Assembly (NCBI GenBank): GCA_015228875.1
Contig: JADGCS010000002.1
Span: 1-64,000, forward strand
Direction: 5' to 3'
Length of the DNA: 64,000 nucleotides
From: Deltaproteobacteria bacterium
GTDB lineage: Bacteria; UBA10199; JADGCS01
Each line of letters opens with the position of its first letter. The stretch's first letter is position 1. Positions 37,930 through 47,281 of the stretch are shown piece by piece. Position numbers and translations under genes: made by a program. Below the pieces are notes generated by a model. That model saw only the letters and a list, made by a program, of their open reading frames with translations. It had not been told where the DNA came from and did no database searches.

Positions 37930-38337
37930 TTATTTGCCCTTGGGGGCACTTGCAGCGGCAGCGAGTGTGGCATCTCTGGCGCTTGACTGACGATCACCGG
38001 CCTTGTCTGCCGATCCTTTCTGGGGGTCCCCTGTCTCGGATGCCTGTGATTTCTCTGTTTCCGGCGGCGTGTCCGCGAAAAAATCGAGTCTTTTACCCAC
38101 GGCCTCAAGACCCCTGCCATCGCGCTTTTCGGCCCTTTCTTTTGATGACGTAATTTGAAACCCTGTCTGTTTTCTTTCTTTCTCATCGGCCTCTTTAAGG
38201 TTATCCAGCACAGAGCCGCTCTTGTTTTTACCCGCCCTGTCGATGATGGATTCCCTTGGAGGGGCAGAGCTCTGACCCTCGGATGAGGGCGCTTCGGAAG
38301 AGGGTGGGGGTGAGGATGTTGGGCCGCTTGTTCTCAT
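37930..38337 (-). CDS. hypothetical low-complexity protein
   Basis: 135-aa ORF, S/P/E/K-rich; same strand as its neighbours. Confidence 0.5.
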   Translation of the reverse strand: MRTSGPTSSPPPSSEAPSSEGQSSAPPRESIIDRAGKNKSGSVLDNLKEADEKERKQTGFQITSSKERAEKRDGRGLEAVGKRLDFFADTPPETEKSQASETGDPQKGSADKAGDRQSSARDATLAAAASAPKGK

Positions 38338-38418
38338 AGTGTGTTATTGCAGTGTGTTATTGCAGAGGCGCCAGATAAAAGATCTGGCGCCGGTAGTTAA
38401 AATATGATGCTGATCGAC

Positions 38419-39096
38419 TTAGAACCAACCGCTGCTGCCCGATGGCCCATAGGCATACGAATCTGCCTTGGCATAGGCCTTTGCCCGTTTACCATCGGCC
38501 TCGGTCTCTTCGGCACGCGCAGCACTGACCGCTGCCTGTGCGTGCAGGACGTCGACCTTTTCGATACGCTCTCTCTCAACCTCTAGTTTTTCAAACTCGA
38601 CCTTGATCTTTTCCATCTCGACCTCTTTTTCCATCTTGGCGATATCAAGATCGGTCTCGGCCTGCACTTTAACGGCCTGCAGGTTCTGATCGGCCTCGTA
38701 ACAGCGTGATTCACCATCCACAAGGGCTGCAGTAACAGCGGCCTCGGCCTCCAAGGCAGAAGACTTGAGCATGGCCTCGGACTCGATGAGGGAAGCGTTA
38801 ATTGTGCTTTCGGCAGTCAATTTTGCTGCAGCGACCTCGCCGACGGCATCTTTGCTGACACCATTGCCAATGTTGTGGCAACCCCACCCCGCTCCTGATC
38901 TTTCACCGTCAAAATCAATGGGATTGTTATTGGAATCAAGCAGGGGATTTTGCATTTTATAGTTACCGCTATATAACTTGTTTTCCCGCCCCCTTGATGA
39001 GATGTAATCATCTATCAAGGTTGCATATTTGCTGTCAGCCTTGTACGCGGCAAAGTCTGGTCTATTGCCCGCGCCTATCTTGATATCGGAAATCAT
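38419..39096 (-). CDS. hypothetical protein with Ala/Glu heptad-like coiled coil and YAYGPSGSSGWF C-terminus
   Basis: MISDIKIGAGNRPDFAAYKADSKYATLIDDY... Confidence 0.65.
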   Translation of the reverse strand: MISDIKIGAGNRPDFAAYKADSKYATLIDDYISSRGRENKLYSGNYKMQNPLLDSNNNPIDFDGERSGAGWGCHNIGNGVSKDAVGEVAAAKLTAESTINASLIESEAMLKSSALEAEAAVTAALVDGESRCYEADQNLQAVKVQAETDLDIAKMEKEVEMEKIKVEFEKLEVERERIEKVDVLHAQAAVSAARAEETEADGKRAKAYAKADSYAYGPSGSSGWF

Positions 39097-39484
39097 GGCG
39101 TTGTCCTTTCGTACCTTGATCACCTGCCGTGTTGCTTGATTGCACATGACTAGGTGATGATGTTTTTTTTACTTTGTTTTCATTATAACCTATCTGCACT
39201 CAAAAATCTGCAACTAATCTGTAAGGGTTATCGTCCCTAAAACCATGAGAGTTGTGAGCAGGGCTTTTTTTTTGAATTGATGATTAACAAAATGATACCA
39301 ATAAGTTGCATGTTTTATCGCGAGGGATAACTAAGAAAAAACTATAATAATTACGCCACCTGTGGTTTTTTGTGGACAGGCACATGTGGGGTGTCTGGGC
39401 CTCTGTGCGCAATGTGTCGGTTGTGGTTTCAATGAAAATGCGGATTGAAGAATTGATTGATGGGGTGTAAAAACGCGAGAAATC

Positions 39485-40600
39485 ATGGTGTTTAAAAGTT
39501 TATTTTTTTTGATGGCCTTTTTTATTGTGACTTTGGTGAGTTTGAGTTTCGAGGCCTTCGCACAAGTCCTTGACCCACAAAAGCAGCATCATCAAGCCTT
39601 TGCGGGTAGTCTCTGGGAGTCCCCGCTGATGGAAGGCGCTGTCATGAGCTTAGCCTATGGGAATGTTAATGGGGACCTCATCCCTGACATCCTCTATTGT
39701 ACGAGCCACAAAATTGTTGCGGGCTCGTTTGACGCGGGCCTCTATCAACCTTACGCTGCACATAAACTGGGCAGCGATACGGCGTGTCATCGCATCTCCC
39801 TTGGTGACTGGGATCACAACGGCGCGCGTGATGTGTTGGTTAACGTATCTTCCGGCGACAGGTTTTTAAGTGCCCTCTACAGGGTAAACGGGGATCACTT
39901 TGTACTCACCCAAGAGTTTGACACCTTGGTGATGTCCGTTGGTGAGAACGGGGCAGAAGACCTGCTCTCACAGGCATGGTTCGGACAGGGGCGCTGGGCG
40001 GGCATGGCACAAAAACTGGTCTATAAAAATCAAACGTGGGTCACGACTAATGAACAATTGGTTTTAAGCAGGGGATTATCAAACAACCCCCTGTCCCTCA
40101 TGACACTCACAAGGCAGGACAACAGGTCGGTGTTTATGACACAAGACCATAAAATACTTGTGCAGGACCATCATGCAAAAAAAATCTGGGAGAGCGGTAT
40201 GACCTATGGCTCTGTGGTCGATTATATCAAGTTAAACACCCCTGACCCCCTGGGCCTCAACAGGGCGAATATTTTCCCCATACCACCCCGCATGGCGAGC
40301 ACAGGAAATCACCTCTTTGTCATCAAAAACGATGACTACCTCAAATCCATCATTGGCAAACCAAATATTAAAGCAGGTTCACTGGTGAGTCTGGAATGGG
40401 TGGAGGGTGTGGGATTTAGAGAGCGCCACACTTCTCCACGATACGAAGGGGCCCTCACAGACCTTAATGTCGTCGACACAAACGGGGATGGTGTTAAAGA
40501 AATTCTTGCTGCCTTTTTGGTCCGCAAGATGGGCTATCTCGATGCCTATCAGGGACAGGTGAGTCAGATTGTGATCCTGCCTGTCAACAATCTGCAATAA
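39485..40600 (+). CDS. secreted FG-GAP/VCBS-like repeat protein
   Basis: Signal peptide; NVNGDLIPDILYC, DWDHNGARDVLVN, DTNGDGVKEILAAF. Confidence 0.7.
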   Translation: MVFKSLFFLMAFFIVTLVSLSFEAFAQVLDPQKQHHQAFAGSLWESPLMEGAVMSLAYGNVNGDLIPDILYCTSHKIVAGSFDAGLYQPYAAHKLGSDTACHRISLGDWDHNGARDVLVNVSSGDRFLSALYRVNGDHFVLTQEFDTLVMSVGENGAEDLLSQAWFGQGRWAGMAQKLVYKNQTWVTTNEQLVLSRGLSNNPLSLMTLTRQDNRSVFMTQDHKILVQDHHAKKIWESGMTYGSVVDYIKLNTPDPLGLNRANIFPIPPRMASTGNHLFVIKNDDYLKSIIGKPNIKAGSLVSLEWVEGVGFRERHTSPRYEGALTDLNVVDTNGDGVKEILAAFLVRKMGYLDAYQGQVSQIVILPVNNLQ

Positions 40601-40729
40601 CCTGCTGCTGATCTGTTCCTCATGTTTTTTTTTATATATCCGCATGTTATTGCTCGATTTTACTTTTTTGACATTTGGGTCATTATCCTCTACATGTTTT
40701 TTGGTTACCAAAGAAAATAAGGGAGACTT

Positions 40730-41224
40730 ATGAATACAAAAAAAACACTTCTGGTCTTCATTTTGCTTTCTCTTGCAGCTTGCCTTGATACGGGTAGCAC
40801 AGGCTCAACGGATAGCGTGGGGCAAAAAGGGCATAATGCGTCTGTAGCGACCGCTACATCTGATTCCCCTTACAATGGCACCTATCTCTTTGATACCGAA
40901 ACATACAAATCAGAACAGCTTAAACACGAGGACTCCATCTTTAAAAAACTAAAACCAGAGGATCTTGAACGGATGATGCAGGTGTTTAAACCATTTAAAA
41001 TCGAGGTTGCCGGTCAAAATGCCACGGCTGTGTTTTCTCACGACATCATCAAGGGCAGTCTTAAGACCATCAGAAGGACAAACGAGGGGGCCCACCTTTT
41101 TATGACACCCCTCGACGAAAATAAAACAGATCAAACAGTCACCCTTATCATCGAAGCAGATCGTCTTGTCCTTGATCCGGGGCGCAAAGAAACAGACAAG
41201 ATGTTTTTTAAACGGACCAATTAA
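40730..41224 (+). CDS. putative lipoprotein
   Basis: MNTKKTLLVFILLSLAACLDTGS lipobox. Confidence 0.75.
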   Translation: MNTKKTLLVFILLSLAACLDTGSTGSTDSVGQKGHNASVATATSDSPYNGTYLFDTETYKSEQLKHEDSIFKKLKPEDLERMMQVFKPFKIEVAGQNATAVFSHDIIKGSLKTIRRTNEGAHLFMTPLDENKTDQTVTLIIEADRLVLDPGRKETDKMFFKRTN

Positions 41225-41242
41225 CTCAAAGACGCAATAAAA

Positions 41243-42784
41243 ATGAACAAACAGACAGGTGATGCGGGATTTACATCCCCAAACAAAAGACGCTTGCTCG
41301 GGCCCAAGGAGCGCGATTTTGCAAGCCCCGAGGCCCAACTGATGATGCATCACCTGCTCATGCATCCCAAATTTTCAGACCTTAAACTCAATGGTGCCTG
41401 GGCATGGCTCGAACAAAGATATATCCCTTATGAACTTGAGGCCTATCTCGGCGGTCATCTTTCAGACCCCGTTGTCATGCCCTTTGACAGCCAGTTTGGG
41501 ACCATGCCCGATGTCAACAACGCAGGGGAGTGTGTTTCGCTCGACACAGAAATGATCATGGCGGCATGGGATTATTCCGGCATCCTGCACACAGGTGACG
41601 CCTTTGTGGCGATGTCACCCTTGATAGAAAATCTGCTTGATAATGACGAGGTCATCACTGGTCTCGAATACCACCGCTTTAATCGTGTGATGACCACACA
41701 GATGACAATGAAGGCCTCTTTTGCCCCCATCAACACGCCTGCAGGGATCAAAGAAACCATCGCGACAAAATTTAATACCAGTAAAGGTCGCCCTGTCTAT
41801 CTGGTCGCTTATGCAGATGGCAGGCCCATTGATCCTTATGTCGTACTCGAAAGACACCCGATGGTCATGGCGGCAACGCAGTCCTTTGCAGGACAGCTTG
41901 AATACGATGATACAGCTCTCGTGTATTCATTGCCCCTGACAGGTATGTTTGCCACTGATGCTGCAAAGGTATTAAATAAAAGATGCCGCACAGAGTCCGG
42001 CATGTCGATGGTTACAATAGCGGCGATCCTCGAAATCATTGTGCATGCGGGTCGCATGTTTCATTTGAGAAAAGACTCTGTTAAAAGAAAGGTGTTTAGC
42101 TTTATAGCGGGTTTTAGTGAAATGGTGTTTCCGGATGCCGATTATTTAACCAAAGGGGGGGGCAGAATCAGAATGTCGGTCCTGCATGACAGGCTCAAGA
42201 TCACAAAGACCGGGTTCAGGATTCAACCGGGTCTTGTCGAGTTTTTAGACGCACAAGGCAGGGCGGTCACAACAGGCATTATCACATACGCCACACCAAA
42301 TGAGGCCTCTCTTGGTTTAATGTACATGATTGACGCCAAAGGGGGCGTGGTGGCATCAAAGGTGTACGATGTTGCCGATGAAGCACTCAACATCATAAAA
42401 ACAAAATCAGTCAAACAATGTGTCGAAGAATTTAAAACAAGTGATTCCGTCAATAAACAACTGGCAAGGCGGCAATTAATGGTGTATCCCGTTGACGACG
42501 CCATAATAGACCCTGCAGATTTGCTGTTATTGGTTCTTTACGGAGACAATAAAGAGGCCGCTGCAAGGCTTGGCAGGCTTGCAAGGACAGACTTAGAGGC
42601 CTTTGAGGCCCTCGAGGCACTGGTCAAGGCAGGACACATATTGGCAGAGGTTAAGATGATAGAAATGGCAAACGATCCGGATGCCCAAAGTCACGATCTG
42701 GCAGAGGTTTATGTGCACGAGTTTATGGCAAACTACATCAACAACGAGACATACAGGCAGATGGCGAGGATGGAACATCTGTAA
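41243..42784 (+). CDS. hypothetical protein, 513 aa
   Basis: Long ORF, co-directional with the lipoprotein gene. Confidence 0.75.
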   Translation: MNKQTGDAGFTSPNKRRLLGPKERDFASPEAQLMMHHLLMHPKFSDLKLNGAWAWLEQRYIPYELEAYLGGHLSDPVVMPFDSQFGTMPDVNNAGECVSLDTEMIMAAWDYSGILHTGDAFVAMSPLIENLLDNDEVITGLEYHRFNRVMTTQMTMKASFAPINTPAGIKETIATKFNTSKGRPVYLVAYADGRPIDPYVVLERHPMVMAATQSFAGQLEYDDTALVYSLPLTGMFATDAAKVLNKRCRTESGMSMVTIAAILEIIVHAGRMFHLRKDSVKRKVFSFIAGFSEMVFPDADYLTKGGGRIRMSVLHDRLKITKTGFRIQPGLVEFLDAQGRAVTTGIITYATPNEASLGLMYMIDAKGGVVASKVYDVADEALNIIKTKSVKQCVEEFKTSDSVNKQLARRQLMVYPVDDAIIDPADLLLLVLYGDNKEAAARLGRLARTDLEAFEALEALVKAGHILAEVKMIEMANDPDAQSHDLAEVYVHEFMANYINNETYRQMARMEHL

Positions 42785-42795
42785 TCTGGCTGCCG

Positions 42796-42895
42796 CGCAG
42801 GGCTACGTAGTTGGTAGCCTTAACTCGTTACATTCATTTAAATTCAATTAAAAACTGGCCAAGTGTTTTGTCTTGTGGTAAGTAATCAGTAAATT
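42796..42895 (+). repeat. About 100-bp repeat, inverted copy of 1..104
   Basis: See 1..104. Confidence 0.85.
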
Positions 42896-43044
42896 GGGGG
42901 TGTTCTTTTTTGAAAGATTCATGCCCCTATCTTTAACCCGCAGGGTTTACAGCTATTAGCCGGTGGTTGAGGCCTTAAGGCCGACACCACCGGTACAGAG
43001 AATAACGGAGTTTGCACCCCAGATGGGGTGCTAGAAAAAGGTTT

Positions 43045-43491
43045 ATGGCATCCACATATCTCAGCCTGCATTATCACGTTGTCTGTGCAGTTAAAAATCG
43101 AATTCCCATGATTGCTTTAGAGTGGCAATCTCGCCTCCACGATTATCTTGGGGGTACCATTCGAGGGTTGGGAGGGATTTCCCAAGGGATTGGCGGTGTG
43201 ACTGACCACGTACACATTTTGATGGGACTCAAAGCCACACACACTTTGGCAGACATCATGCGTGAGATAAAAAAAGCTTCGTCGTCGTGGGTACATCAAG
43301 AAATCAATAGTCAGGACTTTGCATGGCAGGAAGGGTATGCCGCTTTTACTGTCAGTGCTTCAGCTCGTGATGGGGTCTTAAGATACATTGCCAATCAGAA
43401 GGAGCACCATCACAAGCAGTCGTCCAAGGAAGAACTCATCGAGCTGTTGACAATGGCAAGGGTGGCCTATGACCCAAAATATTTTGAATAG
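43045..43491 (+). CDS. REP-associated/IS200-like tyrosine (Y1 HUH) transposase
   Basis: STYLSLHYHVVCAVKNRIPMI; GGVTDHVHILMGL (HUH); LRYIANQKEHHHKQS. Confidence 0.9.
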   Translation: MASTYLSLHYHVVCAVKNRIPMIALEWQSRLHDYLGGTIRGLGGISQGIGGVTDHVHILMGLKATHTLADIMREIKKASSSWVHQEINSQDFAWQEGYAAFTVSASARDGVLRYIANQKEHHHKQSSKEELIELLTMARVAYDPKYFE

Positions 43492-44739
43492 GTGACTATG
43501 AGTCAAAGCCTCAAGACATTCAAAACACTGGTTGTGCGCTTGATAACACCCGCTGAGGTTGCTCTGTGGGAAAGCCTGATGGCTGGGCATCATTATCTTG
43601 GGTATCGGGGTTTGGTTGGAAGGCATTTGCGCTATGTAGCAACGTGGGAGAATAAATGGGTTGCTTTATTGGTTTGGGCAGATGCTGCTCTACATTGCAA
43701 GGTGCGAGACAGCTGGATTGGATGGCATCCACAAATTCAGTTCAAGCGATTGAAATTTGTTATTAACAATGCTCGTTTTCTGATTTTGCCAGATCAACAC
43801 ATCCGCAATCTGGCCTCAAAAATTTTAAGTTTAAACCTCAAACGTCTTTCTCAAGACTGGTCTTTTGTTTACGGCCATTCCCTTGTTTTGGCGGAAACAT
43901 TTGTTGATCCCTCGCGTTTTTCAGGAACTTGCTACAGAGCACAGGGCTGGACTCTTTTAGGACACACGCGTGGATTTGGAAAAAAAGCGGGCAAATATTT
44001 TCAACACGGCCAGAAAAAACTGGTATTTGTAAAACCTCTCGCAAAACAGTTTGTCCGAATTTTATCTGATCCGCTTTGTCAGGATGAAACCCTTCGCGCT
44101 CAACCCTCTATGATGAATTTATCTACCGTTACTGAAAAGCAGGCGGGCAGCCTCATCGATGCCTTTCGGAAAATACCAGATCCACGCAGTCCCTGCAGAC
44201 GACAACATTCCTTGGTGGCCATCTTGTGTCTCTCTGTTTGTGCTGTGTTAAGTGGCGCCAAGACTTTTTTGGCCATTGGTGATTTTGCCCAAAATGCCTC
44301 ACAAACAACACTAAAGCGTTTGTGGTGTCGGTACGATCAAAAAACGCAACGCTTTATGGCTCCGTGCGAGGCCACAATCAGACAAACCCTGAACAGACTT
44401 GATCCACAACAGGTGGATGATGCCTTGAGTGTGTGGTTGCTTCAGTTTTCAAGAAAAAACAACTTACAAAATACTGTGCTGGCTATTGATGGCAAAACAC
44501 TGTGTGGCTCGCGGCATCATCAAGATAAGCCGGTACACCTGTTTGCGGCTCTCCTACATCGCGAGGGTGTTGTTTGTGCTCAGCAGCAAGTTGAAGAAAA
44601 AACAAACGAGATTAACGCCGTTGTTCCTTTGTTTGCTGGTCTGGATATCACCGGCAGTATTGTTACTGCCGATGCCATGCATGCTCAAAAAAAACAGCGC
44701 GCTATCTTGTTGCAGAAAAGCACGCACATTATGTTTTGA
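43492..44739 (+). CDS. DruA (DUF4338)-like domain fused to the N-terminal part of an ISAs1-family DDE transposase (frameshifted)
   Basis: MAGHHYLGYRGLVGRHLRYVATWENKWVALLVWADAALHCKVRDSWIGW (DUF4338-like) then DPRSPCRRQHSLVAILCLSVCAVLSGAKTFLAIGDFA...AIDGKTLCGS. Confidence 0.85.
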   Translation: MTMSQSLKTFKTLVVRLITPAEVALWESLMAGHHYLGYRGLVGRHLRYVATWENKWVALLVWADAALHCKVRDSWIGWHPQIQFKRLKFVINNARFLILPDQHIRNLASKILSLNLKRLSQDWSFVYGHSLVLAETFVDPSRFSGTCYRAQGWTLLGHTRGFGKKAGKYFQHGQKKLVFVKPLAKQFVRILSDPLCQDETLRAQPSMMNLSTVTEKQAGSLIDAFRKIPDPRSPCRRQHSLVAILCLSVCAVLSGAKTFLAIGDFAQNASQTTLKRLWCRYDQKTQRFMAPCEATIRQTLNRLDPQQVDDALSVWLLQFSRKNNLQNTVLAIDGKTLCGSRHHQDKPVHLFAALLHREGVVCAQQQVEEKTNEINAVVPLFAGLDITGSIVTADAMHAQKKQRAILLQKSTHIMF

Positions 44740-45257
44740 CAGTAAAAGGCAATCAAGAATTGCTGCTTAATGATATCACGACCTGTTTTTTAGAGCCTGG
44801 TCAACCGCATTTTGAAACAAGCAACAAGGGACATGGTCGTCTTGAACAGAGGCAAATCTGGTGTTCGGAGGAACTTAATGGTTTTGTAAATTTTCCTTAT
44901 GCAGCACAGGTTTTTCGAATTGATCGTGAGTTAACGCAGATCAAATCAAAAAAAACAACCAGAGAGACCTCTTATGGTATCAGCAGCCTCAGTACGAAAA
45001 AGGCAGACCCTGCTGAAATTTTATCCCTTGTGAGAGGCCACTGGAGTATAGAAAACAGACTTCATTATGTTCGTGATACAACATTTGACGAAGATCGTAG
45101 CTCTATCAGATCGGCAACCGGCCAAAGAGTGATGGCTGGTTTAAGAAATCTGGTCATTGGTTTGATACGATCAAAAACATTAGAAAATAACACAGCCAGA
45201 ATTTTGAGACGACATGCCATGAAGCCGCATTTATCATTGGCGCTTATGGGTTTATAA
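44736..45257 (+). CDS. C-terminal part of the ISAs1-family transposase (-1 frame)
   Basis: TARYLVAEKHAHYVLTVKGNQ (read in the -1 frame after the A8 run) ... RGHWSIENRLHYVRDTTFDEDRSSIRSATGQRVMAGLRNLVIGL. Confidence 0.85.
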   Translation: MTVKGNQELLLNDITTCFLEPGQPHFETSNKGHGRLEQRQIWCSEELNGFVNFPYAAQVFRIDRELTQIKSKKTTRETSYGISSLSTKKADPAEILSLVRGHWSIENRLHYVRDTTFDEDRSSIRSATGQRVMAGLRNLVIGLIRSKTLENNTARILRRHAMKPHLSLALMGL

Positions 45258-45557
45258 CATTGCCCCTCGATCTACCTGGCACCCCATCCGGGGTGCAAAA
45301 TCTACTTTATCTTGTACCGGTGGTGTCGGCCTTCAAAAGCTCAGGCCTCAACCACCGGCTAATTGCTGAAAACCTTCCAGGTTTTGCAAAAAACATCTCG
45401 CTAACCTTATAAACTAATCAAAGAAACCCAAGACCACTGCCCCCAGAGTCAGGTCTTTGGGCACGTCAAAGAAATTTGCCTACGAAGCCCTGGGCTGCCG
45501 CGCGTTTTGTTTGACAGTGTGATGAGCAGCATGTAAATGGGCCCTCGTTTAGGGATT

Positions 45558-45629
45558 GGCAGGGTAGCTCAGTGGTAGAGCAGGAGACTCATAAGCTCTT
45601 GGTCGAGAGTTCAACTCTCTCCCCTGCCA
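45558..45629 (+). tRNA. tRNA-Met (anticodon CAT, elongator-like)
   Basis: Acceptor GGCAGGG/CCCTGCC, T arm GAGAG-TTCAACT-CTCTC, anticodon loop CTCATAA. Confidence 0.88.
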
Positions 45630-45689
45630 CAGTTTTCCTTTGCGTGATTCAATAATAAGATCTAAGTCCGCGGCTCGCGACCAAGAGGG

Positions 45690-45775
45690 GCGCACAGCGC
45701 TAAACATGTTGTGCTTTGCTTCAAACATGAAAAGTTTCATGTTTGAAGCAATGCGCCTGGGCATGTTCATCGCAG
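45690..45775. repeat. Family-2 palindromic repeat
   Basis: 17-bp perfect arms TTGCTTCAAACATGAAA-AG-TTTCATGTTTGAAGCAA. Confidence 0.65.
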
Positions 45776-45905
45776 TGCACGATCGGAGAGTTCAACAGGT
45801 TGCGCCTGATTTTTTTTGATGCACGTTAAACTTTGTCGCAATTTTTTCAATTGTTGCCTGGCGGTTTTTCGAAGGTTTATTTCCTTTTAAACTCACTTTG
45901 ACTCT

Positions 45906-46496
45906 TTGACCCCATCACACTATCACCACACCATGTGCGCAACCCATCTGCATTACACCCTCTGGTCTCTCTGGCTGATCTACTGGTTGTGGCGGTCGTG
46001 GGGGAATAAAAAATTTGCCAGACACGAAACGCTGATTGTTAAAACGACGTATCTGGCACCTTTGATTGCGGGGGTTTGTCTGCTCCTGCCGTTTCCTGCC
46101 TTTCCTGCGATTTTTACCATCAGGTTTTATGAGACCCCGGTCTTTCTTGTCTGGGCAGGTGTGCTTATGACAGTCGTCGGGCTTTTGTTGAGTGTGTGGG
46201 CCAGGCACTGTCTGGCTGGCAACTGGAGCGCCTTTGTCAGCATAAAAGAGGCTCATGTTTTGGTGAGGACCGGACCGTACGCCCTTGTCCGCCATCCCAT
46301 CTATTCGGGGATATTTTTGGCACTCGTGGGCGGGGTGATCACGTCAGGCGAGATCAAGGGTGTCGTGGCCCTTGTGCTTATATTTTTTTCCTTTGTTTAT
46401 AAGATCAACAGGGAAGAAGAATTCATGCGGTCCCGTTTTGCCGATCAATACGCTGCGTATCAGCAAACAACAAAAAAACTGATCCCGTTTATGTAG
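45906..46496 (+). CDS. isoprenylcysteine carboxyl methyltransferase/PEMT-like membrane methyltransferase
   Basis: VRTGPYALVRHPIYSGIFLALVGG; REEEFMRSRFADQYAAYQQ. Confidence 0.9.
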   Translation: MTPSHYHHTMCATHLHYTLWSLWLIYWLWRSWGNKKFARHETLIVKTTYLAPLIAGVCLLLPFPAFPAIFTIRFYETPVFLVWAGVLMTVVGLLLSVWARHCLAGNWSAFVSIKEAHVLVRTGPYALVRHPIYSGIFLALVGGVITSGEIKGVVALVLIFFSFVYKINREEEFMRSRFADQYAAYQQTTKKLIPFM

Positions 46497-46497
46497 A

Positions 46498-46645
46498 GTC
46501 TGTCGGGAAAGCCCCTGTTTCTCCGGAAGTTTGAAAATTTTGCCGCTTGCAAAATATTTCAAACCCTGAAAAATCATGTCCTTATATTTTGTCACGGGAC
46601 ATGATTTTTCAGGACTCCTGCGAAACAGGGCATTTCCCGACAGAC
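46498..46645. repeat. Palindromic MITE-like element copy 2
   Basis: GTCTGTCGGGAAA...TTTCCCGACAGAC ends; internal CTGAAAAATCATGTCC / GGACATGATTTTTCAG; near-identical to 5743..5891. Confidence 0.85.
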
Positions 46646-46699
46646 ACTCTGTGTTAAGAACAAAGACCCTGCAGCAGAAAATATTTGGGTGATGGCTGA

Positions 46700-47146
46700 T
46701 TACTCCTGCAAGATCACCGGGCACTGATCTGTCAGTTTTTGTTTTTCGGGGTCGCTTGAAAAACATAGAGGGTTGTAGAGTTCTGCCGGCAATGTGATCC
46801 CCGTGTTGATTGTTGGAAAAGGGATCATGATAAATTTGCCCAGTAAGAATTCTCTTGTGCTGTTGTAGCGTTCTTCATTCATGGAGCTGAAGCGTTTGTC
46901 GTGGATCTGCCATGGGCCCTTAAGCCCATCAATAACCACTTTGCCGTCTTTAAGGACATCGGTGATCTGAAAGAGATTGTTTTCTGACAGGATGGTCCCT
47001 TTTTCCACGGGTGTGTGCACAGTATCGGGGCTCGTTGTTTTACCGGTATCCTCCGCATGCAGTATTAAAGGTGCGCTAGACAGAAAAACAAATATCAGTA
47101 AGAGGAGGGTATGTTTTATCGTAATAAAACTCATGGACTTGCGCAT
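46700..47146 (-). CDS. hypothetical exported protein
   Basis: Signal peptide LLLLIFVFLSSAPLILHA. Confidence 0.6.
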   Translation of the reverse strand: MRKSMSFITIKHTLLLLIFVFLSSAPLILHAEDTGKTTSPDTVHTPVEKGTILSENNLFQITDVLKDGKVVIDGLKGPWQIHDKRFSSMNEERYNSTREFLLGKFIMIPFPTINTGITLPAELYNPLCFSSDPEKQKLTDQCPVILQE

Positions 47147-47180
47147 TGTATGGCCTTATAATCAGACAGAGGTGTGAGAT

Positions 47181-47262
47181 CAAGTTACTAACTTGACTTT
47201 AACGCGGTTGAGTTTCCCCGTCATGCGAGGAATGCACCCGCGCTCTGTCAACTTTGAAATTC
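47181..47262 (+). repeat. Family-1 palindromic repeat
   Basis: Near-identical to 36327..36408. Confidence 0.85.
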
Positions 47263-47281
47263 CCCGACACCCAGATAACAT

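Larger units (their letters stand above)
42944..45376 (+). mobile_element. Composite insertion element: HUH Y1 transposase plus DruA/ISAs1-like DDE transposase, bounded by long inverted repeats with nested hairpins
   Basis: Left AGCCGGTGGTTGAGGCCTTAAGGCCGACACCACCGGTACA...GCACCCCAGATGGGGTGC; right GCACCCCATCCGGGGTGC...TGTACCGGTGGTGTCGGCCTTCAAAAGCTCAGGCCTCAACCACCGGCTAAT (inverted). Confidence 0.8.

Noticed and set aside
45549-45770. 73-aa minus ORF (MNMPRRIASNMKLFMFEAKHN...GRELNSRPRAYESPALPLSYPANP)
   Set aside because: Antisense translation of tRNA-Met and a family-2 repeat; a classic spurious ORF.
46344-46766. 140-aa minus ORF sharing MIFQGLKYFASGKIFKLPEKQGLSRQTL with 4938..5822
   Set aside because: The shared peptide is translation of the 148-bp palindromic repeat; the rest is antisense to the ICMT-like gene.
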